In this document: positions 40,401 through 45,599 of the stretch, one piece after another
Layout of the letters: every line of letters starts with the position of its first letter
Position numbering within the stretch: the stretch's first letter is position 1
DNA from: Lineus longissimus
Lineage: Eukaryota; Nemertea; Pilidiophora; Heteronemertea; Lineidae
NCBI RefSeq assembly: GCF_910592395.1
Contig: NC_088326.1
Coordinates: 10,733,001-10,797,000 of the forward strand
DNA length: 64,000 nucleotides
Reading direction: 5' to 3'
Position numbers and translations under genes: made by a program
The notes under the pieces: model-generated
The model's database searches: none
Seen by the model: only the letters and a program-made list of their open reading frames with translations
What the model was told of the DNA's origin: nothing

Positions 40401-41812
40401 ATAACCATACAGATAACACAAAATTATGAATTATCAAAAGAAGGAACAGTGAAACAACCTGCATAGGCAGGCTTTTACGAAGGCCTTCAAAACAATGCAC
40501 AACACAACATCTGAGGATTCACGAAGACACTTTCGGTGCAAACTTTCAAGAAAAGGACTCGGATTTATAACCTTCATCGATCTGAATTCATCCGAAGCAC
40601 TAGCGAACCCAACAACCAGCACAGGGGGAATGACAAGAACTCTGATACTCCCAAGTCGTCAAGACAATATACACATCATGCGAGAAATCACAAAGACAAA
40701 GTCACAACCATCAAATTCGGCGCTATATTCCACACTTTGGGGAACGACTCAACGAGAGAGACAGTGGGCATCCTAAAAAAACCAGAGTCTGTCGTATCCT
40801 CCTCCCCTCCACACGTTAGTGTCGAGTGTTGGCCTGAAGTTCGGGATGGACAGTGGATAGTAGCGGCAATAAGGTTGTCGTGAAAGTTGTCTGATGTTTC
40901 ACCTCTAGTCCGTCTGAAAGTAATTGCCTCTCCAGGGAGGGACGATTACGCGATCTGTCAAATTAGACAATCTTTTGAAGACAATCCGGCGATTGAGACC
41001 ACCCCTAGAGAGTCCAAGCCTTGTTCGAGATGAGTTCCTTCTGGTTAATCACTTAATCCTTAGAATTCTCCGACTAAACATTGGCAATATGAGACTTCTT
41101 ATCCAAGATGTGACAATCCTGACATGCCATGCGTAAATTGGAATACATCCATAATCGGACAATTCACGACCGGGCGAATTCGTCTTCAAAGACTCAAATA
41201 TGCTAAGTCTCACTCAAGTGAATCGTTTTCTGATACAGTGTCGTATGTTTGATGTTCTCCATTTCTTTGCGCGAGGTTTAGCATGAGGAGTTTTCGAATG
41301 CGCTTGTTGTTGAGGACTTTCAAATGCGGTCTTTAGTTGGTGTTATTCGCGATACACAATATGATATCAATGAAAGTAAGAATTAGGGTTTATCTATTCT
41401 TCATGAAAGTGAGAACGACGTTTAAAGGTAGCGAGCATCATTTCATCGGCACATGTAGAAGTTCCCTCTAAAGAACTAACATTCCTGTAAAGTCAAACTT
41501 GCCATTGTCGACGGCTTAGACGAAATGGACTGCCCCGGGAGTCTACAAAATATGTACTCACATCGTCAGCATCGGCGGACTGGGACGTGTCCGAGATCAG
41601 GTGTCAGGCCTATTCCTACGGCGCTTCACGTTTTCAACCTTTAACAGAACTATTTTGGTTCGAGGAGACGCTCGATTTAGCACATACTTTCCTTGGCCCT
41701 ACCACCCACTGCCTTTCAAAACGAAAAATCTTAAGAAGATGTATAATACTATGACAAGTTGGCCTACCTTTTCTGAAGACGGGTCACTCCATGTCACAGA
41801 AATTCTTTTCAT
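913..41812 (-). CDS. Large unrecognised gene, at least 29 coding exons, open at the left edge
   Basis: Twenty-nine minus-strand exons with GT-AG borders join without a phase break into at least 2,311 codons. The chain starts with an ATG at 41810-41812 and leaves the window after 913. I do not recognise the family. Visible regions are a Gly/Arg/His-rich segment (about 235-275), Lys/Arg-rich exons (about 690-990), one very large Ser/Arg-rich exon (990-1801), Pro/Lys-rich linkers (1829-1967), an acidic Asp run (about 2032-2050), and a coiled coil with many Glu/Leu heptads (about 2090-2311). There is no signal peptide, membrane segment or enzyme motif I can see. Low-complexity, charged, coiled-coil composition suggests a scaffold or cytoskeletal protein (inference). 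It may really be two genes split near 16-19 kb, because internal ATG exons exist there. Confidence 0.6.
1461..1545. repeat. 21/22-bp family minisatellite, second block
   Basis: Four copies of AACTGTTGCTAGGTTACAT-like units of about 22 bp, related to the blocks at 475 and 1915. Confidence 0.75.
1734..1895 (-). CDS. Large gene exon 28
   Basis: Encodes KGKKEKKKSAKVFVTETDRS then NVFKGHQLTDQDIINRLDHN. Phase 0 at both ends, donor GTAAGG. The introns on both sides hold the same 21-bp repeat family. Confidence 0.75.
1915..2130. repeat. 21-bp family minisatellite, third block
   Basis: About ten copies of GGTTGCTAGGTAACAACATT-type units. Because 21 is a multiple of three, frames stay open on both strands (LLGNNIR or NLMLLPS repeats), which are not genes. 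Confidence 0.85.
2195..2330. repeat. SINE-like dispersed repeat, copy 1
   Basis: Shares about 100 bases, in the opposite orientation, with 13400-13545, including GATTGATTTCTGTGGAGACC and an AAAGCGCT tail. Such AAGCGCT tails are typical of invertebrate SINE-like repeats. Confidence 0.6.
2476..2667 (-). CDS. Large gene exon 27 (coiled coil)
   Basis: Sixty-four codons from GGSITDGHMQKLIYTLECMN through QDMQKRMERLELTRT to PDYEPKGKKK. Heptad-like spacing of Leu, Met and Ile suggests a coiled coil. The donor reads GTTAGC, which is weak. Phase 0 at both ends. Confidence 0.75.
3070..3325 (-). CDS. Large gene exon 26 (acidic Asp run)
   Basis: Encodes PDRLPLYERIFREVVANQKF, then an Asp-rich run from a GAC/GAT repeat, then GLLPHEYNMIRDLTLISRSA. 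The flanks look folded; the acidic run is a coding trinucleotide-like repeat. Acceptor TTCCAG is only 17 bp from a MITE. Confidence 0.77.
3345..3550. mobile_element. Pogo/Tigger-like MITE, diverged copy
   Basis: Begins CAGAAGAACCTCTCTAT after TA and ends GAGGTTCCACTC. Internal blocks such as TTAATAGAGAGGTGTC are shared with the other copies. No transposase is encoded. Confidence 0.75.
3820..3927 (-). CDS. Large gene exon 25
   Basis: Encodes VMKRRKVPAAKPASPKGIEL then LDPTTLDYLAKYCIIQ, the second part looking like a folded helix. Donor GTAAGT. Phase 2 at both ends. Confidence 0.73.
4075..4320. mobile_element. Inverted-repeat element with 26-bp minisatellite core
   Basis: Arms containing GAAAGCATG and AACATCATG (left) and their complements (right) flank about six copies of GATGTACATGAAACTACATG-type 26-bp units at 4132-4280. 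This layout, repeats inside a short inverted-repeat element, is known from mollusc and other invertebrate MITEs. Confidence 0.7.
4455..4567 (-). CDS. Large gene exon 24
   Basis: Encodes APRERRETVKHVIEAAPEEE then KKRPPPPIVKRRKAPP. Acceptor TTTTAG, donor GTGAGT. Phase 0 in, 2 out. Confidence 0.73.
4826..4993 (-). CDS. Large gene exon 23
   Basis: Fifty-six codons, SKSPSLEPESESESELLYSE to PPVNVPEPNLIEK, with an acidic Ser/Glu run and a PVKVKKATLP block echoing exon 22. Phase 0 at both ends. Confidence 0.75.
5138..5290 (+). repeat. tRNA-derived SINE-like element
   Basis: Contains a B-box-like CAGTTCGATCCC (about 5182) preceded by a diverged A-box region, then a tail with GAATGGGTACTTGTTGG. No tRNA cloverleaf is complete, so it is not a tRNA gene. 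Confidence 0.55.
5300..5455. mobile_element. hAT-like MITE (GGGGCGTAGCTAG ends)
   Basis: Ends CGTAGCTA...TAGCTACGCCCCTGG form imperfect inverted repeats around poly-G and poly-C runs. CAGGGGCGTAGC-type ends are common in non-autonomous hAT elements. Confidence 0.5.
5613..5698 (-). CDS. Large gene exon 22
   Basis: Encodes EHDKTPTVKPPPKKTVVKKE then RKPQPVKVK. Acceptor CTTTCAG, donor GTAAGA. Phase 1 in, 0 out. Confidence 0.72.
6186..7623. mobile_element. 1.4-kb element with perfect 26-bp inverted ends
   Basis: Positions 6186-6211 are the exact reverse complement of 7598-7623. Inside are a second pair of inner ends (GTGCTCACCTC near 6391 and GAGGTGAGCTAA near 7530), about three tandem copies of a roughly 300-bp unit containing GACCTCTGTGACCTTGA, and a GAC microsatellite. 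It encodes nothing recognisable, so it is a non-autonomous transposon. Confidence 0.75.
7399..7507. repeat. (GAC)n microsatellite
   Basis: About 35 nearly perfect GAC units inside the 6186-7623 element. It produces poly-Arg and other homopolymer frames on both strands, which are not genes. Confidence 0.95.
7948..7966. repeat. Poly-G run
   Basis: A run of about 17 G. Homopolymers this long are often miscounted in assemblies. Confidence 0.8.
8091..8264. mobile_element. Palindromic MITE with poly-C and poly-G arms
   Basis: Ends AGAGCTCGATAGCCC and GGGTATTGAGCTCT are inverted repeats. The arms carry about 27 C and about 12 G beside CACTGACAACAC / GTGTTGTCAGTG. Confidence 0.7.
9015..9065 (-). 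CDS. Large gene exon 21 (proline run)
   Basis: Encodes ELQRKKTPPPPPPKPKI between GACAG and GTGGGT, symmetric phase 1. Such proline runs often bind profilin, SH3 or WW domains (inference). Confidence 0.6.
9715..10030. repeat. Degenerate flank of the 35-bp satellite
   Basis: Irregular mixtures of GATGTCTATC, CAAGTTGATG and GTGCAATA words, the apparent source of the regular array that follows. Confidence 0.7.
10031..10645. repeat. 35-bp tandem array
   Basis: About 17 nearly identical 35-bp units, each containing CAATAGATGTATATCCAAGT followed by CTATTAGTTAATGTG. There are no unique spacers, so it is a minisatellite and not a CRISPR array. Confidence 0.95.
11440..11590. mobile_element. Diverged hAT-like MITE fragment
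   Basis: Poly-G/poly-C arms around GACCATTCATGGTTTCGGCC resemble the element at 42371-42550. Confidence 0.45.
11890..11938 (-). CDS. Second alternative first coding exon (11.9 kb)
   Basis: ATG at 11936-11938 opens MFPVSKDALLERENTL, then a GTAAGA donor in phase 1, again compatible with exon 21. Using the CAG just inside it as an acceptor gives a stop, so it is a start exon if real. Confidence 0.4.
11939..13259. other. Intron, nothing recognised
   Basis: AT-rich sequence. The only open frame of note (12221-12499, minus) has no acceptor or protein sense. Confidence 0.5.
13386..13408. repeat. (AAT)n microsatellite
   Basis: About seven AAT units directly beside the SINE-like copy 2, consistent with its tail. 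Confidence 0.8.
13400..13545. repeat. SINE-like dispersed repeat, copy 2
   Basis: Carries GCAAAGCGCTTTGGGATATC and GGTCTCCACAGAAATCAATC, the reverse complement of copy 1 at 2195-2330. Confidence 0.6.
14310..16060. repeat. 65-bp satellite array, about 27 copies
   Basis: Units contain GAGCACTTTCTGATGGTACC, ATTGGCAAACCTATTGACAT and TAGAAAGATCTCCAT. Shortened units (GGTGAAACTTTTAATTAGAA) recur at about 14840, 15150, 15595 and 16040, giving a higher-order pattern. Two nearly identical 60-codon frames 756 bp apart come from this pattern. Confidence 0.95.
16096..16162 (-). CDS. Alternative first coding exon (16.1 kb)
   Basis: ATG at 16160-16162 opens MSRNSGSASPQSLRSNSSGF, then a GTAGGT donor in phase 1. 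It would splice in frame to exon 21 at 9065. No acceptor gives an open frame into it, so it should be a start exon. It begins 35 bp from the edge of the 65-bp satellite. Either it marks an internal promoter or the true start of a separate left-hand gene. Confidence 0.5.
16520..16890. repeat. 183-bp direct duplication
   Basis: Two copies, each with AATTGTCGGTATTCTCAAAG, AATGCGGTTGTCTCCGGAA and a half-length internal echo. Confidence 0.8.
17298..17473. mobile_element. Pogo/Tigger-like MITE
   Basis: TA-flanked, starting CAGTAAAACCTCTCTATT and ending GGAGGTTACACTG. It shares its right TA with the next copy. Confidence 0.8.
17476..17650. mobile_element. Pogo/Tigger-like MITE, adjacent copy
   Basis: Starts CAGTAGAACCTCTCTATT immediately after the TA at 17474-17475 and lies in the same orientation as its neighbour. 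The right end (AGGTACACTG) is followed by AA rather than TA. Confidence 0.8.
17651..19374. other. Intron, nothing recognised
   Basis: AT-rich with no supportable exon; a G-rich stretch near 18660-18830 may be a decayed MITE. Confidence 0.45.
19375..19455 (-). CDS. Large gene exon 20
   Basis: In the chain frame it encodes PDDPFELALQPMRPAPPGGG and NVEQIQ, between AACAG and GTGCCT. Another frame is also open, so the reading depends on the phase link with exon 19. Confidence 0.6.
20485..22920 (-). CDS. Large gene exon 19, 2.4-kb Ser/Arg-rich exon
   Basis: A single 812-codon exon, by far the longest in the window. It starts after CCCCAG and ends at a GTAAGA donor, phase 1 at both ends. It has no domain I recognise. 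It contains many RRxS-type sites (for example RRLSKV, RRMSDN, RRLSVQ, RRNSVV, RRGSLI, RRMSIN, RRRSLP) separated by acidic stretches such as NHIDDAEPADDEDVESS. A possible short folded block is WFNYEVPDFSGLPSIEDTL. No frame breaks or repeats interrupt it, and GC is higher than in the flanking introns. It was taken past the donor by an open frame of 25 further codons, which I treat as intron. Confidence 0.85.
23665..23754 (-). CDS. Large gene exon 18 (basic)
   Basis: Encodes EVTTSKSVKYKKSKKIKGIL then KKAGSRKKST. The acceptor (TTTACAG) is fair but the donor reads GTTCTT, which is weak. Phase 1 at both ends fits exons 17 and 19. Confidence 0.5.
24655..24761 (-). CDS. Large gene exon 17 (Pro/Lys-rich)
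   Basis: Encodes PRSMLKPFKPPPRPEPQPKT then KPERKAPEPKVTQKP. The acceptor is very strong (TTTCTTTCAG), donor GTAAGA. Composition resembles exons 21-23 at 4.8-9.1 kb, which favours one gene. Confidence 0.72.
25210..25241 (-). CDS. Large gene exon 16 (32 nt)
   Basis: Encodes SLDTPKLKEP plus two bases, between TTGCAG and GTAAGT. It makes the phase change 0 to 2 that exon 17 needs. Confidence 0.6.
25822..26025. mobile_element. Inverted-repeat MITE
   Basis: Arms GTATGTGGGTGACT...ATTGACCTTTTGACCT and their imperfect complement near 25975-26025 surround a GGTCAAGGTCACA centre. No coding. Confidence 0.6.
26183..26269 (-). CDS. Large gene exon 15
   Basis: Twenty-nine codons, EPKKFELKEKTKTSTDFWEA then PERKKDNLA, phase 0 at both ends, donor GTAAGG. 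It repeats the KKFELK style of exon 14. Confidence 0.72.
26985..27253 (-). CDS. Large gene exon 14 with internal repeat
   Basis: Contains two copies of a short repeat: TVAMDPFSKDRSFEM and TVAKDPFSSDRKFNL, spaced by about 30 residues, then ELKKKEREST and GFNFDRSKTLYK. Acceptor TTTTCAG, donor GTATTG. Phase 1 in, 0 out. Confidence 0.75.
27468..27782 (-). CDS. Large gene exon 13
   Basis: A highly charged exon: MEKAKERLKERARADKKNSD, then KKKHGQKDAWGRYRAGRDD, an acidic run SESESEWETDIEDE, and a basic end LKRRRRKNLYK. The basic runs could be nuclear-localisation signals (inference). Phase requires the GTAGGT donor rather than the adjacent GTATAT. Confidence 0.75.
28081..28199. repeat. 33-bp minisatellite, 3.6 copies
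   Basis: Units begin CATGACATGGCAC and end GGGGTGCCCCAAA. Divisible by three, hence the CHVWGTPVSVP-type frames. Confidence 0.9.
28500..28604 (-). CDS. Large gene exon 12
   Basis: Encodes DQVKRWLSLFPRQKSYQSCL and then GKLQPIVEYQNRSKK. Strong pyrimidine-rich CAG acceptor, GTAGAG donor. It is the only frame open across the exon and is symmetric phase 1. Confidence 0.62.
29276..29419 (-). CDS. Large gene exon 11
   Basis: Encodes ASGPKTSAKSYKSPTICGTE and then KMAEPEVEERGYSSL. Acceptor CTGCAG, donor GTACGT. Symmetric phase 1. Confidence 0.62.
30048..30611 (-). CDS. Large gene exon 10
   Basis: A 188-codon exon. The best part runs from MSSRQTSHVKNNSGKKDLIA through RRRSSPPVVPPPVSL to PVHEFLAAPSPRET; it is Ser/Pro/Arg-rich. 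The first 26 codons (ALPIFLKKNKNFVVLIYELK onward) are AT-rich and less convincing, and an internal Met (at MSSRQ) could be a separate start. Symmetric phase 1. Confidence 0.65.
30848..30883 (-). CDS. Large gene exon 9 (36 nt)
   Basis: Encodes DCTPHVKVVFAK between TAG and GTAGAT. Symmetric phase 1. The short length keeps confidence moderate. Confidence 0.5.
30955..31104 (-). CDS. Large gene exon 8
   Basis: Encodes VKKLEKYVKVTSIPMPTASG, then LPLSLALKPALVMRRDALLD. Acceptor TTTCAG, donor GTAGGC. Symmetric phase 1. Confidence 0.65.
32281..32440. mobile_element. Pogo/Tigger-like MITE, complete
   Basis: TA-flanked on both sides; CAGTAGAACCTCTCTATT to GAGGTTCTACTG. Confidence 0.85.
32526..32693 (-). 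CDS. Large gene exon 7
   Basis: Encodes DGERTQSPLTISRAPGDNVS, EMTADHYKPHWMSRSEREET and an acidic end REDEDSASYL. Acceptor AACCAG, donor GTGAGT. Phase 1 at both ends. Confidence 0.7.
32820..33420. repeat. Diverged 65-bp satellite relatives
   Basis: About nine diverged units with CACTTTCTAATGGTACCAT and CCTATTGACATGACCA words, related to the array at 14310-16060. Confidence 0.8.
33534..33679 (-). CDS. Large gene exon 6
   Basis: In the spliced frame it encodes YHEDKRARTGGGFTYFRRDR and then KVPKYWRPTENEPKPNAHIF. A different frame is also open but breaks the phase chain. The pogo-like MITE at 33696 begins 14 bp upstream of the acceptor. Donor GTGAGG, phase 1. Confidence 0.68.
33696..33830. mobile_element. 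Pogo/Tigger-like MITE, right-truncated
   Basis: Starts CAGTGGAACCTCTCTATT after TA and stops after the AGTCCC block; the right end is missing. It lies directly upstream of the exon 6 acceptor. Confidence 0.75.
34045..34284 (-). CDS. Large gene exon 5
   Basis: Encodes TEYAQLLHIQTQSLLSFPEW, then FSIFDPNRVYLPFCGSAQLH, and a Gly/Arg/His-rich end with CYGCEKGAG. It contains a few Cys and His (HSRHEM, DDHHHRF, CYGC) but no spacing I can assign to a zinc-binding family. Donor GTAAGT, phase 2. Confidence 0.75.
34425..34815. repeat. 19-bp tandem array, about 20 copies
   Basis: Unit CCTTGGAGCAGCCACACTT. Nineteen is not a multiple of three, so each strand cycles through three frames and yields long 57-bp-period frames, which are not genes. 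Confidence 0.95.
34887..34940. mobile_element. Pogo/Tigger-like MITE fragment
   Basis: Only the left end remains (AGTAGAACCTCTCTATTTAG to GGGACTGACA). Confidence 0.6.
35149..35186 (-). CDS. Large gene exon 4 (38 nt)
   Basis: Encodes DIYTSQFAPSLK between CAG and GTAATA. It converts phase 0 to phase 2, which is exactly what exons 3 and 5 need. Confidence 0.65.
35297..35304. promoter_or_regulatory. CRE-like palindrome TGACGTCA in an intron
   Basis: A perfect cAMP-response-element core next to a GC-rich GCGGCCGC stretch. Other perfect copies occur at 38123, 44610 and 52420. Function is unknown. Confidence 0.3.
36713..36862. repeat. 75-bp tandem duplication
   Basis: Two nearly identical copies containing AATCGCTAGTGTTTAGTCAA and TTTACTGTTTGACGGACAAG. 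The high identity implies a recent event. Confidence 0.85.
38158..38443 (-). CDS. Large gene exon 3
   Basis: Ninety-five codons from SINAARQLLAENPSEQPQIV to GFPSYLGTIL. The middle is Gly/Glu/Lys-rich, the ends look folded. Acceptor TTTCGCAG, donor GTGAGT. Phase 2 in, 0 out. Confidence 0.72.
38933..39078 (-). CDS. Large gene exon 2
   Basis: Encodes GMSMAGVRTLMRPPGSPLPV and then ARDMTTRLPKILLKDTLGRE. Acceptor TTCAACAG, donor GTAAAG. Phase 0 in, 2 out. No recognised domain. Confidence 0.7.
39079..41561. other. Intron with a GC-richer, open-frame-rich stretch
   Basis: From about 39840 to 41130 several plus-strand frames of 60-115 codons overlap in different frames (for example 40536-40883). They have no recognisable motifs and are broken by stops, so I do not call a gene. 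Confidence 0.4.
41562..41579 (-). CDS. Possible 18-nt microexon of the large gene
   Basis: An 18-base phase-0 segment, SADADD, lies between CAG and a perfect GTGAGT donor. It could be inserted between the first two exons without changing frame. The pyrimidine tract before it is weak. It is not counted in the 2,311 codons. Confidence 0.25.
41768..41812 (-). CDS. Large gene, candidate first coding exon
   Basis: Fifteen codons, MKRISVTWSDPSSEK, then a GTAGGC donor in phase 0. It fits the phase-0 acceptor of the exon ending at 39078. The short length limits certainty. Confidence 0.5.
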
Positions 41813-42370
41813 CTTTTCATAGATTGGGTTGAATTATGTCTTTCTTTTCACAAGCTAAAGACACAACCTTTCACTCTTCATGACTTGGTCTGATTAACAA
41901 CCAAGTTATGTGTCTATATCAAAATCGCGGGTATTTTCATTGACCTATTTTTAGTAACGAAATCTTGCTATAAAAGTCCAATAACGTGGTTATGACTCTG
42001 CATATAGACCTACCGAAAAATAAACAATTCAGAGTCGTAATTTAAAGGGTGGCGCAAATTTAATGAGATGTCGTTCGGGCGTATGTGTTAAAGGAGGATT
42101 AGACTTATTGCTTCTGGCGTCGTTTCCACATCTTACTGGGTTCAGTCATATGCTCCCCCCCTTGCACCCCGGGCCTCTCGTCATAAGTTCCGAGTGAAAG
42201 TCCCTGAAGTGAAGGATGCATCTTGCCTTACAGAAAAAGACAGTTATAGAGCTCGTTTTTTGGGACTCAATCTCGGGGCCTTGTGAGTCAAGATGCGTTT
42301 CTTGCAAGCGCAAACCCTCTTTTTCGTGCACATACAGTTAAAGGACTCCTAGGCATCCATCATCTATTAG

Positions 42371-42550
42371 CATGGGCGTACTAGCGGGAGCATGGGTGGG
42401 CAAATCCCCCCCCCCGCCCCAGAAGTCACCCAACCAAAACTGTGCTTTGTTTTTAACCATGATTTTGGCCGAAAACAATCAAAAAGTGTCATTCCCCCAG
42501 CCTTTTGCCCTCCCCGCCCCGCCCAAGACCAAAAGCTGGCTATGCCCCTG
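42371..42550. mobile_element. hAT-like MITE
   Basis: Ends CATGGGCGTACTAGC and GCTGGCTATGCCCCTG are imperfect inverted repeats around C-rich arms. Flanking 8-bp duplications are not clear. Confidence 0.55.
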
Positions 42551-42889
42551 ATTGGGACTGCGAATTCCCAGCATTCTTCAACAGTTTTGCTCAAAGATAA
42601 ACAAACCGACAACTCATTCGCGACGAGATTTCAATCGCAAGAGTTAATAAGCATACTTGTCCAATCTATCAAAGTTATCTTACTGAAATATTTTATCCAA
42701 ACAACCCTCTCTAATCCGTTTAAAGCAAGATTGTGGTCTTTAAACTATTAAACCGCTTGTGCACATCGTAATTGTATATCTACTTTTTTATAGATATAAT
42801 ATTAGGTCAAGCCGAACGTGGGCTTGACTTCGAATGTTTTCGTGTCTAAAATATTTCACGAAGTAGTGGCAACTCTGCTTATGACAATG

Positions 42890-43260
42890 AGACGTGTATG
42901 TCCCTGGATAGCCCATCACGTCATCCTATATTGGTCTCCTTATGGTGAGGAACGAGGCCGGTCCACTGCCTCCGGAGTGTAGTATGTCCCATGTCCCTGA
43001 TGGAACAATCGGCCATCCCTGCTGCCTTGGAACAACCGGCCGCTGCAGCTGTCTGTCAACTGCCGACCAGGTCAGCCGCCATTGAACAACCAGCTAGTCC
43101 AGCCGTCTGTGAAAATCGGCCCACTCTAGCTGCCTTGGAAATTACCGGCAAAGCCTGGCAGTCAATGCAAGCCATCTGTGGGAACATCCAGCCAGTCTGA
43201 CCGCACTGGAACAACTGCAGGTCAGCCCACCCCTCTGTAGACAGCCAGGCAGTTCAGTAG
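42890..43260. repeat. Dispersed repeat with GAGGCCGGTCCACTG, and Pro/Ala-like direct repeats
   Basis: The left part (to 42985) matches 63200-63285. The right part contains diverged GAACAACCGGCC / GCCGTCTGTGA units of about 40-45 bp that create the 69-codon frame at 42991. Confidence 0.5.
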
Positions 43261-43679
43261 TCTAGCTGCATGCAGTTTTCTCATGAAATAGACTATGGGC
43301 AGTCCTGTTGTCCCTGAGCAGACAGCGCAACCAGTCAGCTACATCGTGGGATAACCAGAGACGAATGGGCAGATTCTATTGTTCAGATCTCAAACCACCT
43401 GAGTGCGGAATCACAAACTGGTCTTCTTTGGCAAGGCACTTACCTTGCAAATCTCAATATTATCCATGATGAGATTGAGACAGCTTGTAAGCTTCAATCC
43501 ATCAACGTCTAAGAATGCCAGTGGATCATTTTATGGGCCTACGCCAACAGACACTTGCGTCACAGAATTATAAGAATTTTAGTCACATTTGAAGAGCACT
43601 CATCTCTTTTTTCATTCTAGATTAATCAATCTCTTTATCATACTACGCCAACATACTTGACATCGACCTCTTGGTAAAA

Positions 43680-43855
43680 CAGTGGAACCTCCCTTAGCGG
43701 ACACCTCTCTATAAAGGACAACCTCTCTATTAAGGACACTACTTTTGATACCAATTGGTTGTTTCCATCTAATTTGACCTCTCTAATCAGGACACCTCTC
43801 AGTTAAGGACAGCACTTGTCAGTCCCGAAGGCGTCTTAATAGAGAGGTTCTACTG
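43680..43855. mobile_element. Pogo/Tigger-like MITE
   Basis: CAGTGGAACCTCCCTTAGCG to GAGGTTCTACTG, followed by TA. It supplies the C-terminal codons of the 191-codon minus frame at 43819-44394. Confidence 0.85.
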
Positions 43856-44609
43856 TAGTTTATTTGCATCACTTGAAATACTATCATTTCCTTTTTAAAC
43901 TGACAGGTCGTCCCAATTTCCGATGCATATCTTTGGTCCTCGAAGCCACAACCTATAGCTAGCATGTGACAATATAGAGGTGGGACAGAAAAAGTGCCCT
44001 TGAAAACAAGTCGCAAAAACAACAGATAGATAGGCCTATATGAAGACGTCTCCACAAACACATCATGGTGTACGTTGAGAAAAACTGCTCTCCTGTCAAT
44101 ATTTCTTTCGTCTTGAACAACCAAGATCGCGCGGTACGTACACTCTGGACGCAGTGTACCGGCCTCCTTCCTCACCCTGACAACTAAGACAAGTGGTGAG
44201 CTTTCTGGGGAGTTTTGTACCAACGACCACAACGAATTGGCCCCACTTATTCCCGCTATTTGTGGATTGGCCAATAGGATGACGCCATGGGCTGCCCAGG
44301 GGGTCTCTAGTCCATTCGTAAATGTTATGTTTGCATCGTTTGGGGCTCTGGAGGGCAAACTACTGGTTTGATTTCTTTGAAGTTTGGGTTTCATTAGTCT
44401 TCACCTCAACATCACATGGACTTTAGTGGTACGTGGTGAACATTAAACCAATAGCGGAAATACGCTGTATCTTTGAATATATACATTTCAACATTGCCGT
44501 TGATACAAACGATATACTTTCGAAGTGGCTACACAGCAGACTACTGTGTACGCCGGAACAAGTTGGTTGCATGCACAGCAGAGGAGAATTATCATAACTG
44601 CGTCATCAA

Positions 44610-44636
44610 TGACGTCAGCTGGAGAAAAGATGGCGG
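44610..44636. promoter_or_regulatory. Promoter-like CRE plus YY1-type motif
   Basis: TGACGTCA (44610-44617) and AAGATGGCGG (44627-44636) lie 10 bp apart, a pairing typical of animal housekeeping promoters. It is 2.8 kb upstream of the large gene's first ATG and could drive it through a non-coding first exon (inference). Confidence 0.35.
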
Positions 44637-45599
44637 TGGCGGTGGAAGAACTCCCCGCTTCCCTTCAAGTTGGGGCCTAATTCTCCATCTGGCTATGACC
44701 CTGAAGTGTAAATCTAAGGCGGTTTTTGGATGGCATGTGTGCCATATGACCAAAACAGTTTTCTCCAGCCAGCGAAGTCTGCTGTGTGCTCTAGGCAATG
44801 CGCGTGCCTTCGGAGGCGGGGCTTTATTATAATGAGCCTAATGAATATTGATATAAAACGCTGCGAACATAAAACTATTGTCTGTTGCATACACAGCATG
44901 CTGTGTATACATATCCTCTTCCATATATTTTATATGTTTTAGTAAAGTCGTATGCATGATAACTGTACTTGTTGGAATAACCTTCAGCCGCGTAGATATT
45001 TTCTATATATTAGTCATGTTTCGTTAGTTGCCTGTGATTATGTGATCTGTGTATAACCCGTGTATGCAATGCTATCTACTGCGCATGTGCAATAAAACGT
45101 TGGTACTTCCTTCCGGCGTATGATCAAATGAGGTGACTTTATATTTTATCCTTCCAATATTTTACATCTTTTATCTGTCCACATCAGCTGTTATCCTCCA
45201 TCGACCACTGCAGCAGACGAAGTATTATCATGTCAACAGCACTATGGCTTTGTGTATAACTGCATATCTATTTCCCTGGACCACCAGTAATCACGAACGG
45301 CGTACGCCTTTTTTAGGCCTAAACCTGGTACACAATATACAATCCTGATTTATGACAGAGGCAATAAAACGAACACTTCATGTATACTGTTAATAAATTT
45401 TATTGCAAATTTTCATACATAATTTGGTTTCCCTGTCCCATCATTCATTACATTAGTCATAATACAGAAAAGTAGCAATAATGCTAATAGCTAAGCAATC
45501 AAACTAGCAGGTTACCTGACCCTTTACTTAGAACAGAAGGGGATATCCATTACCAAGGCATAAAGAGAAATTAGCCCCAAAATTATATTATCAGATATC

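Noticed and set aside
42991-43200. Ala/Pro-rich plus-strand frame
   Set aside because: Made of 40-45-bp direct repeats next to a dispersed repeat; no splice context.
43819-44394. 191-codon minus-strand frame
   Set aside because: Its end is encoded by a MITE, it has no recognisable motif, and it lacks clear splice partners.
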